A stretch of DNA of 64,000 bases from Turbatrix aceti (lineage: Eukaryota > Nematoda > Chromadorea > Rhabditida > Panagrolaimidae), in contig OZ017766.1 of assembly GCA_963969345.1 (NCBI GenBank), positions 12,152,001 through 12,216,000 on the forward strand. The letters are read 5' to 3'. This document shows positions 10,597 through 22,379 of the stretch, in pieces. How positions within the stretch are numbered: position 1 is the first letter of the stretch; every line of letters starts with the position of its first letter. The translations under genes were made by a program, and so were the position numbers. Below the pieces are notes generated by a model. It was not told the DNA's origin. It saw only the letters and a list, made by a program, of their open reading frames with translations, and searched no databases.

Positions 10597-13125
10597 TGAA
10601 TGCTGGGATCTGAACCATTTTGAATTGGTAAACGCAATTTTATTCGAAGGAAACAAAAGTGGGTTCTAACACGCTTTGAAACAAAATATCGAATTTTTTC
10701 GGTTGCAAAAGTAAAAAAAGCCAACATCAAAACACAAGAGCGCCAAAAACCAGTGTTAACGCCTGAGGGCATAAACACGAATTATGTGTCAACAAACAAA
10801 CAAAAAGCATGACCAAGATGACCTTTGAATAATGTATGTACTCATCGGTGCAAACAAAGGAAAAAATTCCCTGACCGGCAATCATTGACGCCGCAAATGT
10901 ACGGGGCGTGCGGTGAGCCTGACCACCGACTTGGCGGGTGACACGCATGTTGCGCTGCTATTCATCCTGCCACCCAGCATGCAAGTAAGTGGTGGTCACG
11001 CGGACACACGTCGACCGACCCCTCGTCACGTCGACTTCGTAGAAGCACAAAGTCCCCCATTTCTTCTTTCACTTTTTTTCTCGGAAGTTTTTTGTACATA
11101 TTTTGCAAATGCTTATCCTTAAAAAAAAATGCAATCTTTGCAGTTTCATCTCATTTAAAAAAAACAAGATTCGTATGTCAGGGGAACCAAGAAAAAATGA
11201 CGTCAAAGAACCCCAAAGGCTATTAGGTCCTGGAGCGAAATGTTGTAACGTTGTTTTGCATTTCAAGTGTGAGTAAGGAAGACAAAAGACTCTCGATGAC
11301 GTAACCAGTATGCGTCAGTGTGCCGTTGTTTGTCTGTCAGGCGTACGCACAGGGCATAAAATTTAGATATTTTTGTTTTTACATATCAAGAGCTTATTTT
11401 GGCGTAACGAAAAAAGAAGAGAGATGCGAGGAACCGTCATCAAAGAGAAGAATTCAAACCAAGGTAGTAGTACACACGAGAGTTAGGAAGAGGAAAAAAG
11501 AGCTAACAAGTGCGTACATGCAAACGCTGGAGGGCACACCACGCCCTGCGAGGCGTGATTTTGGAAAAAAAATTACTGCAGATTTGAACTAGTAAAAAAT
11601 GTGAAAATGTACTAACTCCGCCTACACAAAAATTATTTGATCTCGAAACAAACTAAAATAATCAAAAAATACTGAAGTTTTCGAATTTGTTTACCGCAGC
11701 GTTGTTAGGTAGAATGTGCTGATAAAAATCGTATTTGCACCTTTTCCTGATAATTCTCACACATTTGCCTTTCGAACCAAAAACTTAATTTTTCTTTAAA
11801 ATTTTATAATGAACAGCACCTTACTCTTTTTACTCCATCCAAGTCACCTCCGTGGGATTAAAAAAAGAAAAATAATGCCCCCTCCCCTCCATCCTCAATG
11901 TCCATGTCGACCTCGAGGTCCTGTGCTGTAGACAAGTCAAAAGACAAACAGACCGACAAAAGGTTTGTCCATCTTCCATTGTGTCACACGTACGCACAGG
12001 TTTATGCCCTGTATAGCGGAGAACAGATCCAGGGAGAAAAAGAAAAAGGAAAAGAAGACGAAATGCGAAGCTGCGTTCGTCTGTCATACGTCTAAAAACA
12101 CACATCCAGGTTCTGTTTGTACGTGTATGCCTGTCCGTCACGCTGTGTGTGTCCGACGCGTTGGTTGCTGTACAACTCGCAGTCGCAGCGCACCGCGTGC
12201 GCATTTTCCATCTCTCCCTGCAAGCGCGAAGAACGAAGCCAGCGAGCGTGTGCGAGCGGAGCGCTTCGCCATGCGGAAAGCGTGCGTACTCGACACACAG
12301 CAGCAAAACGAGACGACTCCCATTTTTAGCCGAGCCACAGAGAAAAACGTCAAAAAATTTTTACCATTGTTATTTCCATCTCTTCCCTCATATCCGTGAT
12401 ATGAGGGTAAGATATGCCACTCTGAACTCGAGGTGTGATTATCCTATACGGCTCATATGGGAGACGGGTTTTGCTTGTCCGCTTTTTCGCTGCTTCTGGA
12501 TCTTGTTCTGCTACGCTTTCATTTTTTCTTTTGGAGAGGACAAAAAATCTCTTGTGACCACACGTTTTTTGGACATGCCGTTCTTTTGTCTGCTATCTTT
12601 TCGCGTACATCCAATCCCGAAACTTTGTACAAAAAACAAATTGTTTCCGATTTCAGGTGAATATTCCCCGGCGCTGTACTATCTCGAACGATAGACACGA
12701 CACGTCTTTCGTGTGTGTGTTTTTATAACCGACCGAAGCGCCGTGTCTTTATCCTGTTCTTCTTCTGTGGCATTTATATATCTTCATCTTTCCACGGCAT
12801 AGCTTGTCAACAACCTTCATAATAATTATCGTGGTCGTATTCGTTGTCAATCAAAAGCGTGAAGAAGTTTTATTTCGTCGTAGAACAACAAAAAAAGTAA
12901 CACAACAACCAACCTGTGATCCGCCAACCGACTTGGGTGACAACACACGCGTTTGCTTTTCGCTAGTTTTGGATTTTACGAACTAACTGTGGATTTTTTG
13001 TACGAGAACCAACCCAAGAACAATTGAGTATTAGCAGCGTGGAACAACTTTTTGCTGTACTCTACACGTTTACGGTTACGTTACGTTTGCGCTAATTACT
13101 GTATTCGTAACAAACCTAAACAACC
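10597..13125. other. Divergent intergenic region between the paracaspase and ONECUT genes
   Basis: About 2.5 kb without a gene I can support. It contains a perfect CRE-type palindrome TGACGTCA at 11198-11205, a perfect 10-bp inverted repeat (12385-12394 / 12398-12407) with a 3-bp loop, and a relatively GC-rich block near 11820-12310 that may be regulatory or a 5' leader of the ONECUT gene. Open frames here overlap on both strands without consistent codon use. Confidence 0.5.
12385..12407. repeat. Perfect short inverted repeat (hairpin)
   Basis: CCCTCATATC pairs with GATATGAGGG around a 3-base loop, upstream of the ONECUT start codon. Confidence 0.7.
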
Positions 13126-16100
13126 ATGACGGATAATAATTTCTTGCAAATTGATCCGTCACATTTCTCGACAACAACTACAAGGCATTACGATGAATTG
13201 CCTGAAAATTTTCTTGAAACGGTCAGTCCGCATGCTTCTCAATCTGTTTCATCGCTACCGATTTCGGGACACGATGGCGCTGGCGCTCATCATTCCAACA
13301 TCGGTATGACTCTTGCCAATGAGTGAGTTTTAATTTTTGTTATGAAACCTTGAGAACATTGTAGACAGTTATAAAAAGTTTTTACAGCTATGGTAACATT
13401 CTTACGGTCCCTGGGCAGTCGTCATATCCGATTCTCAAAACCGAGATTATGGATCCTATTACCAATCCTATACGACTGACACAGAATCCCCTGGAAAAGT
13501 GAGTTGGAGGGAGAAAAATAGGCCAGGATGAGTCAAAAAGAAAGAAAAGGTGTTACGTTTATTTCGTGAGTTGCGTACAAGAAAAATGTTCGCGATAGGA
13601 TTATTTGAGTTAACGTTTTGCGATCTTACTGTTTTACGATAGATTGATGCCGTTTTTGTTACCTTTTGGACGCTTAGACGTTTTTTTAGCTTTTAGGCTT
13701 AAAGGTGGTTTTTTGTAGGCCAGGGCATTTATACGTTGTAAAATAAGCTGTGGTTTCCGGAACATTTTTACGGTTGTTTGAGAGTTAATTTTACGACGTT
13801 TTTTTAATGATTGGGCCTAAAAAGTATATTTTTGTTGACTTTTCTTCCATCTTTTTTTTCACGCCTGATTTTTCTTCCAGGCTTCATCGCTACAGTGGAC
13901 AGGCTGGCATCCTTCCACCCCTACAGCACGACGTTAGCCGGTGTGATAACAATCTTCTCGGTATCGTTCGTACAAATGGTCGTGCATCTGAGATGCTCAA
14001 TAGCCTGCGTACCACGCAGGTTCATCCCTGTGTCAAGGAAGAGATTTCAACCGAATTTCCGTTTACCCAGACTATGGAATCTTACGTCTGCAATACCGCT
14101 GGCATTGATCCGACATTCCTTCTCCACCAACCAACACAGCGGGAGTATGAACGCATGAATGCTGCCACGCCACCGGCCATCAGTGGGGATATGATGTCAC
14201 CACTTGACAATAATGAGGTAAGATTTTGGAGAGTTTGTGTTTTTTGCCTAAAAAGGATTTTTTTGCAAAATGTGATGAATTCTTGCAAAATATTTTTTTA
14301 CCTTTTTGGTTTAAATTTGTTATTTAAAAAAAATTGTTGTTTTAAAAAATGTGTGAAAATATTTTTCGGACTAAAAATGTTGTTTTTTTCACGAAAACAT
14401 TTTTTGCAGTTTGGCCTAAAAAACCTTTTGTTTCATTTGAAATACTTTTTTTTCTTGGTCTAAGAATTTTTATAGACTTTTTACCCGATAAATTTTTTTC
14501 GATGAAACCAAATTTAATGTTTGTATTTCTTTTATTACGGTACTATTTTTTCTACAATCATGCATTTTTATTACAAAATCTGCTTGCTGTCACAGTTATT
14601 TTTTCCATCACGTTAGTAGTTTTACTTACTTTTTCCATTAGTAAGCGGCATGTGACATTTCTTGTCGGATTAGTCGTTTTTCAAAAGCGGTCGTTTTACG
14701 TTTTTTATGACCCTAAGTGGCCCGTGCTTTAGTTTTTTACCAAAGCTCTTTTACGGGTGTCTGAGTAGAGCTCAGCGACTTTGATAGCGTGTACACGGAT
14801 TTTGTGCCTCTAACGAAGGTTTTTTTCTTTTGCAGGTTCTGTACGACATCCAAGGCTCCCAGCCCTACGTGACTCAGCCGTCGCCGAGCGTTGTTCGTCA
14901 CCAGCCTCCCGTCATCACGACAACTACCCCCGCCGCTCCACCGCCTACCCGTCGGATAAGAAAAGCCCGTCACGCGAAGAACAACAACGCGAGCAACAAT
15001 GGTTTTGGTCAGGCGACGGCAACTGCTACTGCCATCGATCACCACTCTCAGGATATTTCGGCACCTGGAGGAGGAGGAGGAGGAGGAGGCGGTGTTGCAG
15101 ACGGTATCATACCTCCACCCCGTACTGTCTATTCAACAACCGATGCTTCCGATCCACTGAATGCCGAAATCGATGATGATATCTACATTGATACCAAGGA
15201 TCTGTGTGCTCGTATTGCGTACGAACTCAAGCAACACTCCATACCACAGGCTATCTTTGCGGAAAGAATTCTTTGCCGCAGTCAGGGAACTCTATCCGAT
15301 TTGCTGAGAAACCCCAAGCCATGGAATAGACTCAAATCAGGTCGTGAAACTTTCAAGAGAATGTATAATTGGATTCAACTTCCGCTAAATGTCCGTCTTG
15401 GCATTTTGGATATGTACAAAGGTTTGTGGACGAAAATGAAAGATTTTTTAAAATGACCAAATATTTTTTTTTACAAAACTCATTGTTTTTTGTTTCAGGA
15501 CCAACCGGTTCAACCAGCGAGTATTCTGGGCCCACAGGTTCAACCAATAATAATCAGCAGCAAAATCTTGCCGTGATGACCCAGCCTCTGCCCGCGCCAA
15601 ATGCTCGACAGCATACCCGTAGTAGGTCGTCGAATAACGATGGTAGTGGTTCGGCAACCAAGAGACCGCGGCTCGTATTTACTGATATTCAGAAACGTAC
15701 TCTTCAGGTTTGTTTTTTTTTCACAAAATTATTTTTTTTGTAAAAAATCGTGTTTTTTTATAAAACAATTGTTTTTGTTTTAGGCCATTTTCAAAGAAAC
15801 TCAGAGACCAAGCAGGGAAATGCAGCAAACGATCGCGGAACACCTCAGATTGGACATGTCAACGGTGTCAAACTTCTTCATGAACGCCCGTCGCCGATCA
15901 CGCAATGGCCATGCTCTCGAAGACGAACCGACACCCTACCAGCAGATTCGTCAGATCACTCCTCCGCCGTCCAATACCCTGCCCGTAGCGACGAGGAATC
16001 CCTCCTCTCGATCTCGCTCCTACAAGTCGTCATCCAACGCCTCGGGTCACGCTATGTCGGAGCACATTGAGGCTGCCGTGGCCGCTGTCGCGCACGGCAC

Positions 16101-16476
16101 TTCGTCGATGGGAGACTACGATACGTCTGGTAACGTCGCGCTCGACGATGGAACGGTGTCTAACGACGGAACCTATGGTGGCGACATGTTGTCTGGATCT
16201 ATCCTCGCTGAGGATGACGACAACGCGTGGGCAGACACGACGCTGGACGTCAAGCCGTCGATGAACGAGTACACGGTCGGTGAGGAGGATGACGATGGAG
16301 ACGAGGACGACGACGACATCGATGGACACCACGTCGCTGACGACGATGATGAAGACGACGGCGATGGCAATGACCTCGATGACGATGAGGACGACGAAGA
16401 CGGCTCTGGTCGTAGCGAAGACGAGGACCTCGACGATGAAGGCGTCGACGGGCAGCATGCCACAGCAACTGCCTGA
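13126..16476 (+). CDS. ONECUT transcription factor (single CUT domain plus homeodomain)
   Basis: Exons 13126-13322, 13881-14217, 14836-15421, 15499-15707 and 15784-16476 join in phase into 673 residues. A further candidate exon at 13390-13498 has good splice signals but breaks the frame when included as I read it. The CUT domain (about TKDLCARIAYELKQHSIPQA through LLRNPKPWNRLKSGRETFKR) is in exon 4. The homeodomain spans exons 5 and 6 (KRPRLVFTDIQKRTLQ, then AIFKETQRPS and VSNFFMNARRRS), with the Phe and Met of helix 3 typical of ONECUT proteins. A Gly run lies before the CUT domain, and a long Asp/Glu-rich tail closes the protein. ONECUT factors bind DNA in the nucleus and drive neuronal and endodermal programmes; C. 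elegans CEH-48 is the nearest type. Introns are T-rich and up to 0.6 kb. Confidence 0.9.
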
Positions 16477-17135
16477 TCCTGGCTACCAGACAAAGAGTAT
16501 TTTTTTGTCTCCTCATTCTCATCTCGTTTTTCGGCTGGCTTCTCATCTCCCTGCATCCAGAAACATGTTACAACCGCTAATTCGAATCCTTACACACACA
16601 GACACACACACACACTCTCGTCTTCCCCTTCTAATCTTGTCAAAATTGGTTCCCACACACACACACACACACTTTTTTTGAATCCTTTAATACATTTTTG
16701 CATTTTTTGTAATTATTTTGCAACCATCCCCTTTTTTTTCTCATTTTACGAAGAAATCACCAATCTTGTCCTTCCATCCTTTTTACCTTTTCGTCTTCTT
16801 ATCCGCCTCTACATTATTATTTTGACCACCACATTGCGTGAAAAAAACAAACAAAAAAACTTGAACTTGAAAAAAAGTAAGACGTGAAAAATGAAATCCC
16901 GTAATGAAAAAGCCAGGGAAAAAACCACGCGCGCGATGCGATGATTGATGCCTGATATCTACTTTTCCTTATACCTGGTTGACTTGTAAGTCGATCTTCT
17001 ATTATTGTGTGTGTTGTTTCACTTTGGTTTTTGATTACGTGGAAAATAAAATTTGGATTACATGAAATAGGCTAAAATGAAAGGGGGAGATGCGACATCT
17101 GCGACAAATTAGGACCTGAGAATTGAAAAAAAAGA
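16477..17135. other. 3' region of the ONECUT gene and intergenic DNA
   Basis: CA-dinucleotide runs at about 16594-16614 and 16654-16672, then an AT-rich stretch with an AATAAA near 17046. No gene seen. Confidence 0.5.
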
Positions 17136-17305
17136 ATCGAAAGTACAGAAAACCCACCAAGCGCGTGCCGTATCCAAGAAATCAGCGTCAACTTGGCGGA
17201 ATGTTTGGTTGAAAACTCGTTTCATGATTTTCTGAAGAACAAGAACTTCGTTCATCGGCTGTGTTTCTGGAATAATTTTCAAAAGTCGAAAAAAAAGAAA
17301 AACTG
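17136..17305 (-). pseudogene. Inverted partial copy of PP2C exon 4 with flanking intron
   Basis: The minus strand repeats PP2C exon 4 (18679-18787) almost exactly, including PMNEVLVLQK and FRQVDADFLDTARA. It also copies the intron sequence on both sides (GAAAATTATT before the acceptor, GTGGGTTTTCTGTAC after the donor). Only a few substitutions are visible, for example the acceptor TTCCAG instead of TTTCAG. No other PP2C exon is present here, so this is a recent segmental copy 1.4 kb from its source and not a functional gene. Confidence 0.85.
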
Positions 17306-18088
17306 AAACATAAGGCAAGCGCTAGCAAGCCGGTTACCAAACACCTTCCCCGAAAATTCGGAATCTATCGCCTTTTTTTTCTTTGTTTTTGGCTTTTCGC
17401 AAATTTCCAAAAGAAAAACACAACGACATAAAAATGTAGGTCTCAGCGCATAAATGCAGCCATAGAATATTGTCGTTCAGTAAGAGTCAGGCGGTAATTC
17501 CTTTACTCGATCATCGACCTGGATACGATCCCTGGACATATCCGGATAATGTGTGTATTTTTTTATTCCAACAAACGTGCGCATTTTTTTACGCGCTTGG
17601 CCATTTTGCCATATTTTACAAGACTCATTCTTGACTGTACGACAAACATAAACACTCTTTGAATCGTTTTTGTATCAAATCCAGCGATTCTTCGATGTGA
17701 TGAAGCTTCCCGATATTTTGCAATTTTATATTTTATAAAAACACAAGCAAAACTTTTTTTTTCGTTTCTTTTGCTCCAAATGGCCCTCGGAAACATCCAG
17801 AGTGTCCATGCGTGCACAAATAGTTTGTTTCAATCATCCAGAAAATTTGAAACACCGTTAATTGTGATGAATAACTTCAAAACACACCTCAGTCAGATTC
17901 ACAAAATTCAGAGTCAAAAATTTACACATGCGTGCGCACTCAAACCTCTCGACGCGAAAATAATTGACGCTTTTTTGCATCCCAGAATACCGCAACAAGG
18001 TGGGTTATACGCTACTTCAGCGGTTTTACAGTCGCTCCTCCTCTTTTTTCTCCTTGTTCTGAGTGAGTGCCTCCACGCTGTTTTTACC
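17306..18088. other. Upstream region of the PP2C gene
   Basis: T-rich sequence with no gene I can support. A short open segment near 17490-17548 (LLDHRPGYDPWTYPDN in one frame) is bounded by splice-like signals but has no partner exons that I can find. Confidence 0.4.
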
Positions 18089-19579
18089 ATGTCGAAGCGA
18101 ACGTCTTCTGATGCTGGCCTTGCCGAAGTCGCTGATTCTATCACAAAGAAGCCTACCCTTCCAACCGGCAATGATATCTCGCCATCTGCCGGCGAATCAC
18201 AGATCTCGGCTGCCGGTAATGACGTCAACAACAATAGTAAGTTGTTTTCTGCAAAAATGTGCGCATTTTAGTGATTTTCAAAAATTTGAGATGATTTTGA
18301 GTGATTTTATGAGATTGCTTCATTTCAGTTAAACTGGTGGTAGGCGTAGCATCCCTCAAAGGACAACGCGAAGAGATGCAAGATCGTCACATCATCGACA
18401 CCGCTTTCGATCGCCGGCCCCAAATCACGCCTATCCATAACATGTATTGTGCCTGTCGTTGGCTTCCCGACTTCTGACGGGAAAAGTTGGGAAATTTTCA
18501 ATGTTTCCATGTCTTTTTTAGCCATCGTTGTGTTCTTTTTGGCCTTTTTGATGGACATGCTGGAACTGCAGCATCCGAATTTTGTGAGAAGGTGTTTCCT
18601 GACCGGCTTGCTTCGTTTTGCAAATTGCGTGAGTTTTTCCTCTTTTTTTTTGTTCTCAGTTTTTGAAAATTATTTCAGAAACACAACCGATGAACGAAGT
18701 TCTTGTTCTTCAGAAAAGCATGAAACGAGTTTTCTACCGAACATTCCGCCAAGTTGACGCTGATTTCTTGGATACGGCACGCGCTTGGTGGGTTTTCTGT
18801 ACTTTCGATCGTAAATTTTACAAATTATTTCAATTTTTTTCAGCAAACCACCTCTCAAAGATGGCACCACAGCAACCCTTGTGTTCATCATCAACGACGT
18901 CGTCTTTGCTGCCAACGTCGGTGACAGTCGGGTAAGTCGAAAAACTTTCTAAACTTGTTATTTTTCTTTACTTTTTTTTTCATTTTTAGGCCCTAATTTG
19001 TCGCAAATCCGAAACTGGTGCCTATGTACCACTTCTTCTGACCGTCGATCACTCACCTATGGACTTCGAGGAACGGACTCGCATTCAGCAAGCCGGCGGA
19101 TTTGTCAAGTAAGTTTCCTGATTGATTTTTTTCCCAAAAAACGCTTGCGTTCTTTTTTTCAGAGACGGTCGCGTCCAGGGCATTATCGAAGTGTCCCGCA
19201 GCATTGGGGACTTTTCATTCAAGAACTTCGGTGTCAGCTCCGTTCCGGACGCGAAAAAAATTACGCTTACTTCGGCCGATCTGTAAGTGTATTTTTCCTT
19301 TCAGAAAATACACAATTTAACCCCAAAATTATTTTATTTAGTTTTGGAATCTTAGCCTGCGACGGTGTTTGGAAGGTGTTTTCATCGCAACAAGCCATCG
19401 ATTTTGTCCTTGAGGATATCAAAAAGCTTACTGCGGCGTCCAAAACCAAATTGATCGACGCTTCTGTCTGGAAGTCAGCAGCAGCGAATCTGGCGGCAGA
19501 GGCTGTTCGTCGCGGTTGCGGTGACAACGTGTCGGCAGTGCTGTTTGGCTTTGAGGACAACCTCGGACGTTTGGTGTAA
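18089..19579 (+). CDS. PP2C-family Ser/Thr protein phosphatase (PPM type, ILKAP-like)
   Basis: Eight exons (18089-18236, 18329-18443, 18522-18628, 18679-18787, 18844-18931, 18990-19108, 19163-19282, 19342-19579) join in phase into 347 residues. PPM motifs run in order: GQREEMQDRH (motif 1), LFGLFDGHAG with metal-binding Asp98 and Gly99, DGTTAT, AANVGDSRAL, EERTRIQQAGGFV, SRSIGDFSFK, LACDGVW with Asp276, and GCGDNVSAVL with Asp330. All metal-binding Asp positions are present, so an active Mg/Mn-dependent phosphatase is expected. The short N-terminal extension and the ARAWWVF-type region resemble the ILKAP group, but the exact orthology is not certain. An inverted copy of exon 4 lies upstream. 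Confidence 0.9.
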
Positions 19580-19930
19580 TCATTGGTATTTAATAAATTT
19601 TCATTGGGATATGGCAGAGTGGAGATAGTAAAAACTGGTATTTACGATTCAAATTTTTCGTTGCGTGCGCATTGTTATGACACAATTTTCTTTGCGAGAA
19701 CACTAAAAAGTGAGAAATTCACTAAATATTTTTTTGATCGCATGTGCTTTTTTTTTTGAAAATTTTCGTTACGTCAGCATTCAAAAATCAAAAAAGGCCT
19801 GGAATACTGTAATCACTTGGTGCAGATTACGTGTAAATTTTAAACGTGTCATTTGCATACCCAAATCTTTCATCAGTTTCTCCAAAACGCTCTCTCATTT
19901 TTCACAAGCCGAAAACAATCTTGCCTTGTC
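19580..19930. other. Intergenic stretch before the tandem array
   Basis: Contains the PP2C polyadenylation signal AATAAA near 19591 and the promoter region of the first array gene. Nothing else seen. Confidence 0.5.
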
Positions 19931-22021
19931 ATGACTCTTCATCCCAGCAAGATGTCTATCAAGGCAACGGCGGCTATTCTTGTTTTGGCAGTGTTTTTTC
20001 TCTCTTTTTCTGGCGCCCATGCAGCGGGCGGCATTTTTGGACACTTTGTTCAGCCCGCAGTGACATTTATCCAAATTCTCTTTGAAAGTGAAGATGCCTA
20101 TTACGATACCTATGTGTCGACTATCTACGCTTTTCACTTTGCCGGAGCCCACGAAAACCATGTTCTGGCGCCTGCCCACATATTTTTTCACCGACTCTAC
20201 GAAGGCGGCAGCATTTATATGAAGAGTTCCAAGCGTCCCACTCTCTACACCGGAAAGAGGTTTTTGGTCAGGGAATTTCGCAATTCAAATGCCGAGACTC
20301 TCGTCGATCAGCCCATCAATGAAAACGGCACTATTGAGGGACCGTACCAGTTCAACATTGCTCATGAATTTAATCGTCTGTCTTTTGCCAACGATATTGG
20401 ATGGATAGACCTCGTAGGTTTTTTTATGAAAGAAAAAAAATTGGAACGGTGCTTGTTTTGGGAAGAATTCGCTTGTTTTGGGAAGAATTCGCAATGTAAA
20501 AACCAAAAAAATTGTTTCTAATGACTTTTTTGAAACCGTGATTTTTTTTTAAAATTATATATTTTTTGGAACATTTTTTTTAGTCTCCGCTGGTTGCGCA
20601 GGGCAAAAAAGACATCATCAAAACCGTCGAAGTTTTTCAAGGAAAAGTAAAACCAGGAGACTACGTCCCCATCATCACCGCCTTGCAAGCAACTGCTGAT
20701 TTAAAATATGTCAATAGATTTACCGTAGTCCAGGTCGTGGAATTGAGCAAGTGCAGCATTGTGGTTGACATCGATCCTGCTCGCCACCGCTTCGACGAAA
20801 ATCATCAGTTTTGCACCGAAGCTGTTGAAGATACATATTTGGAATCCACTAGTATTGCTACAATCAGTCGCAAGATTATTGGATATGAATCGAGATCTGT
20901 CGGGAAATACTGTAAGTTTCTGTTTCAGACAAATTAGAATTAAGGATTAATTAATAAATTAATTAATTAATTACTAATAATTTAATTAATTAATCAAACA
21001 AAAAAAAATTTTTTTTATTTAAAAAAAATGGTAATTTTTAGCTTTGTTCAACTACGCCCACCATCTGTGCAGCGAAATTCTTCCTGGCTGCAAAGGTGAA
21101 CTGCACGGCGTCACAAAGGTTTTCGAAAAATCAGCCATTGTCGTCGAAACCCAATACCTCAATCCTGATTCACAGGGTCGCGTTATCTTTGAAGACGTCA
21201 AGCCTCGCGTCATTGGTCTACCAGTCAGAGGCGCCGATAATGCTCTCAACATTATCGTGCCAGCGCACCTTGTGCTTCACCGATGCTACAAGGACTTTTC
21301 TCCCATCAAGCCTTCACCCAGTGGTACAGAACTTGTAACCTTTGTCATGGCTACCGGAATGCGTGTTCGAGCGTTTGGCAAATCGTACAATTATGCTTCA
21401 CCGTTCGGTCCTCTTCGTACCCCTGATTTCTCCTACACTGCTCATCCTGAATTTGGAATCATGACTTTTGCTTATGATGGGGCTTACATCACAGTTGTAC
21501 GTTATATTGAAAAAAAAGTTTTTATAAACCTTAGTTTATTTATTAGTTATTTAAACTAATTACCTGAATTACTGGTAATAAAAAAAAAATAAAAAAAAGA
21601 CTTTCAGGCTTCAACCGTTGACATTCGGACTCCCGATTTGAAATACTCTAATCATCAGCTATATCCGGGTGAAAAGGTCACAATTGTCAATCTCAAGGAA
21701 GAAACAGATTCTTTTGTGACTCTCGAAGTACAGGTCGTTTCACTGTTTGAATGCAAAGAAGTTATGGAAATCCCCGATACAATCTACCTCAGAATGGACG
21801 AGCAGTTCTGCACGAAGCGTTCCGAACATTCTAACGGCGAATCCACCGGAATCGTGTTTCTCGATGATAACATTATTGGTTTTGAGAGTCGTTCTGTTGG
21901 CTATTATGGTAAGTTAAAAACGTGCATTATTAAAATGAATGTTTTTTTCTTTGCAGCACTTCACACCTACTTTTCGTTTATTTGCTCTGAATTGGAATCC
22001 GAATGCAACGTTCAGTATTGA
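19931..22021 (+). CDS. Secreted two-domain protein of the tandem trypsin-fold-like family (array gene 1)
   Basis: Five exons (19931-20413, 20584-20911, 21042-21496, 21608-21908, 21957-22021) join in phase into 543 residues. A signal peptide is visible (KATAAILVLAVFFLSFSGAHA); translation may also start at the ATG at 19952. The protein contains two copies of one unit. Each has a PAHxxxHR motif (LAPAHIFFHRLY, IVPAHLVLHRCY), then a hydrophobic turn where the second exon of the unit begins, then QFCT, a glycine-rich block (LESTSIATI; GESTGIVFLDDN) and GYESRSVGKY or GFESRSVGYY. The order His motif, NDI motif (FANDIGWIDL in unit 1), Cys and ESTG resembles the TAAHC, NDIALL and GDSGGP blocks of trypsin-like proteases. 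Unit 2 lacks the NDI motif. I infer a protease fold with lost or altered activity. No named family is claimed. Confidence 0.8.
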
Positions 22022-22379
22022 TTTGTCGTGACTGGATAATTATTACTTTTTGTATAGTTTGATAATAAATAAATGAGTTTGATGATTTTTTGGGAATGAA
22101 AATACAATGTTTTAGGAATGTTTGTATTTATTTATTTATTTATTTATTTATGTATTTATGTATTTATTTATTTGTTTATTTATTTATTTATTTATTTATT
22201 TACTGTCCTTTTTTTGCAAATTTTCATATCTATTACTAAGTTTCTCATATCAGCTTTCGCAATAAATTAACATTTTTTGCGCAGTCTGATCTAGTCAAAC
22301 AGCAAATTTTATGTAAATCTCTTGAAAATTTGACAAATATCTTCCTTCACTCGCGCATTTTTCAGTCGTTATCAAAACG
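22022..22379. repeat. Spacer with a TATT tetranucleotide microsatellite
   Basis: From about 22125 to 22202 the spacer is an almost pure TATT repeat with a few G substitutions. An AATAAATAAA poly(A) signal for array gene 1 lies near 22065. Confidence 0.85.

Noticed and set aside
11830..12399. Several overlapping open frames on both strands upstream of the ONECUT gene
   Set aside because: No splice partners, no motif, and equal openness on both strands point to base composition, not coding.
16030..16556. Long minus-strand frames rich in Ser or Val opposite the ONECUT acidic tail
   Set aside because: They are antisense of the GAT/GAC/GAG repeat coding the Asp/Glu tail.
17490..17560. Short coding-like segment LLDHRPGYDPWTYPDN upstream of the PP2C gene
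   Set aside because: It has splice-like borders but no upstream or downstream exon in phase; too short to support.
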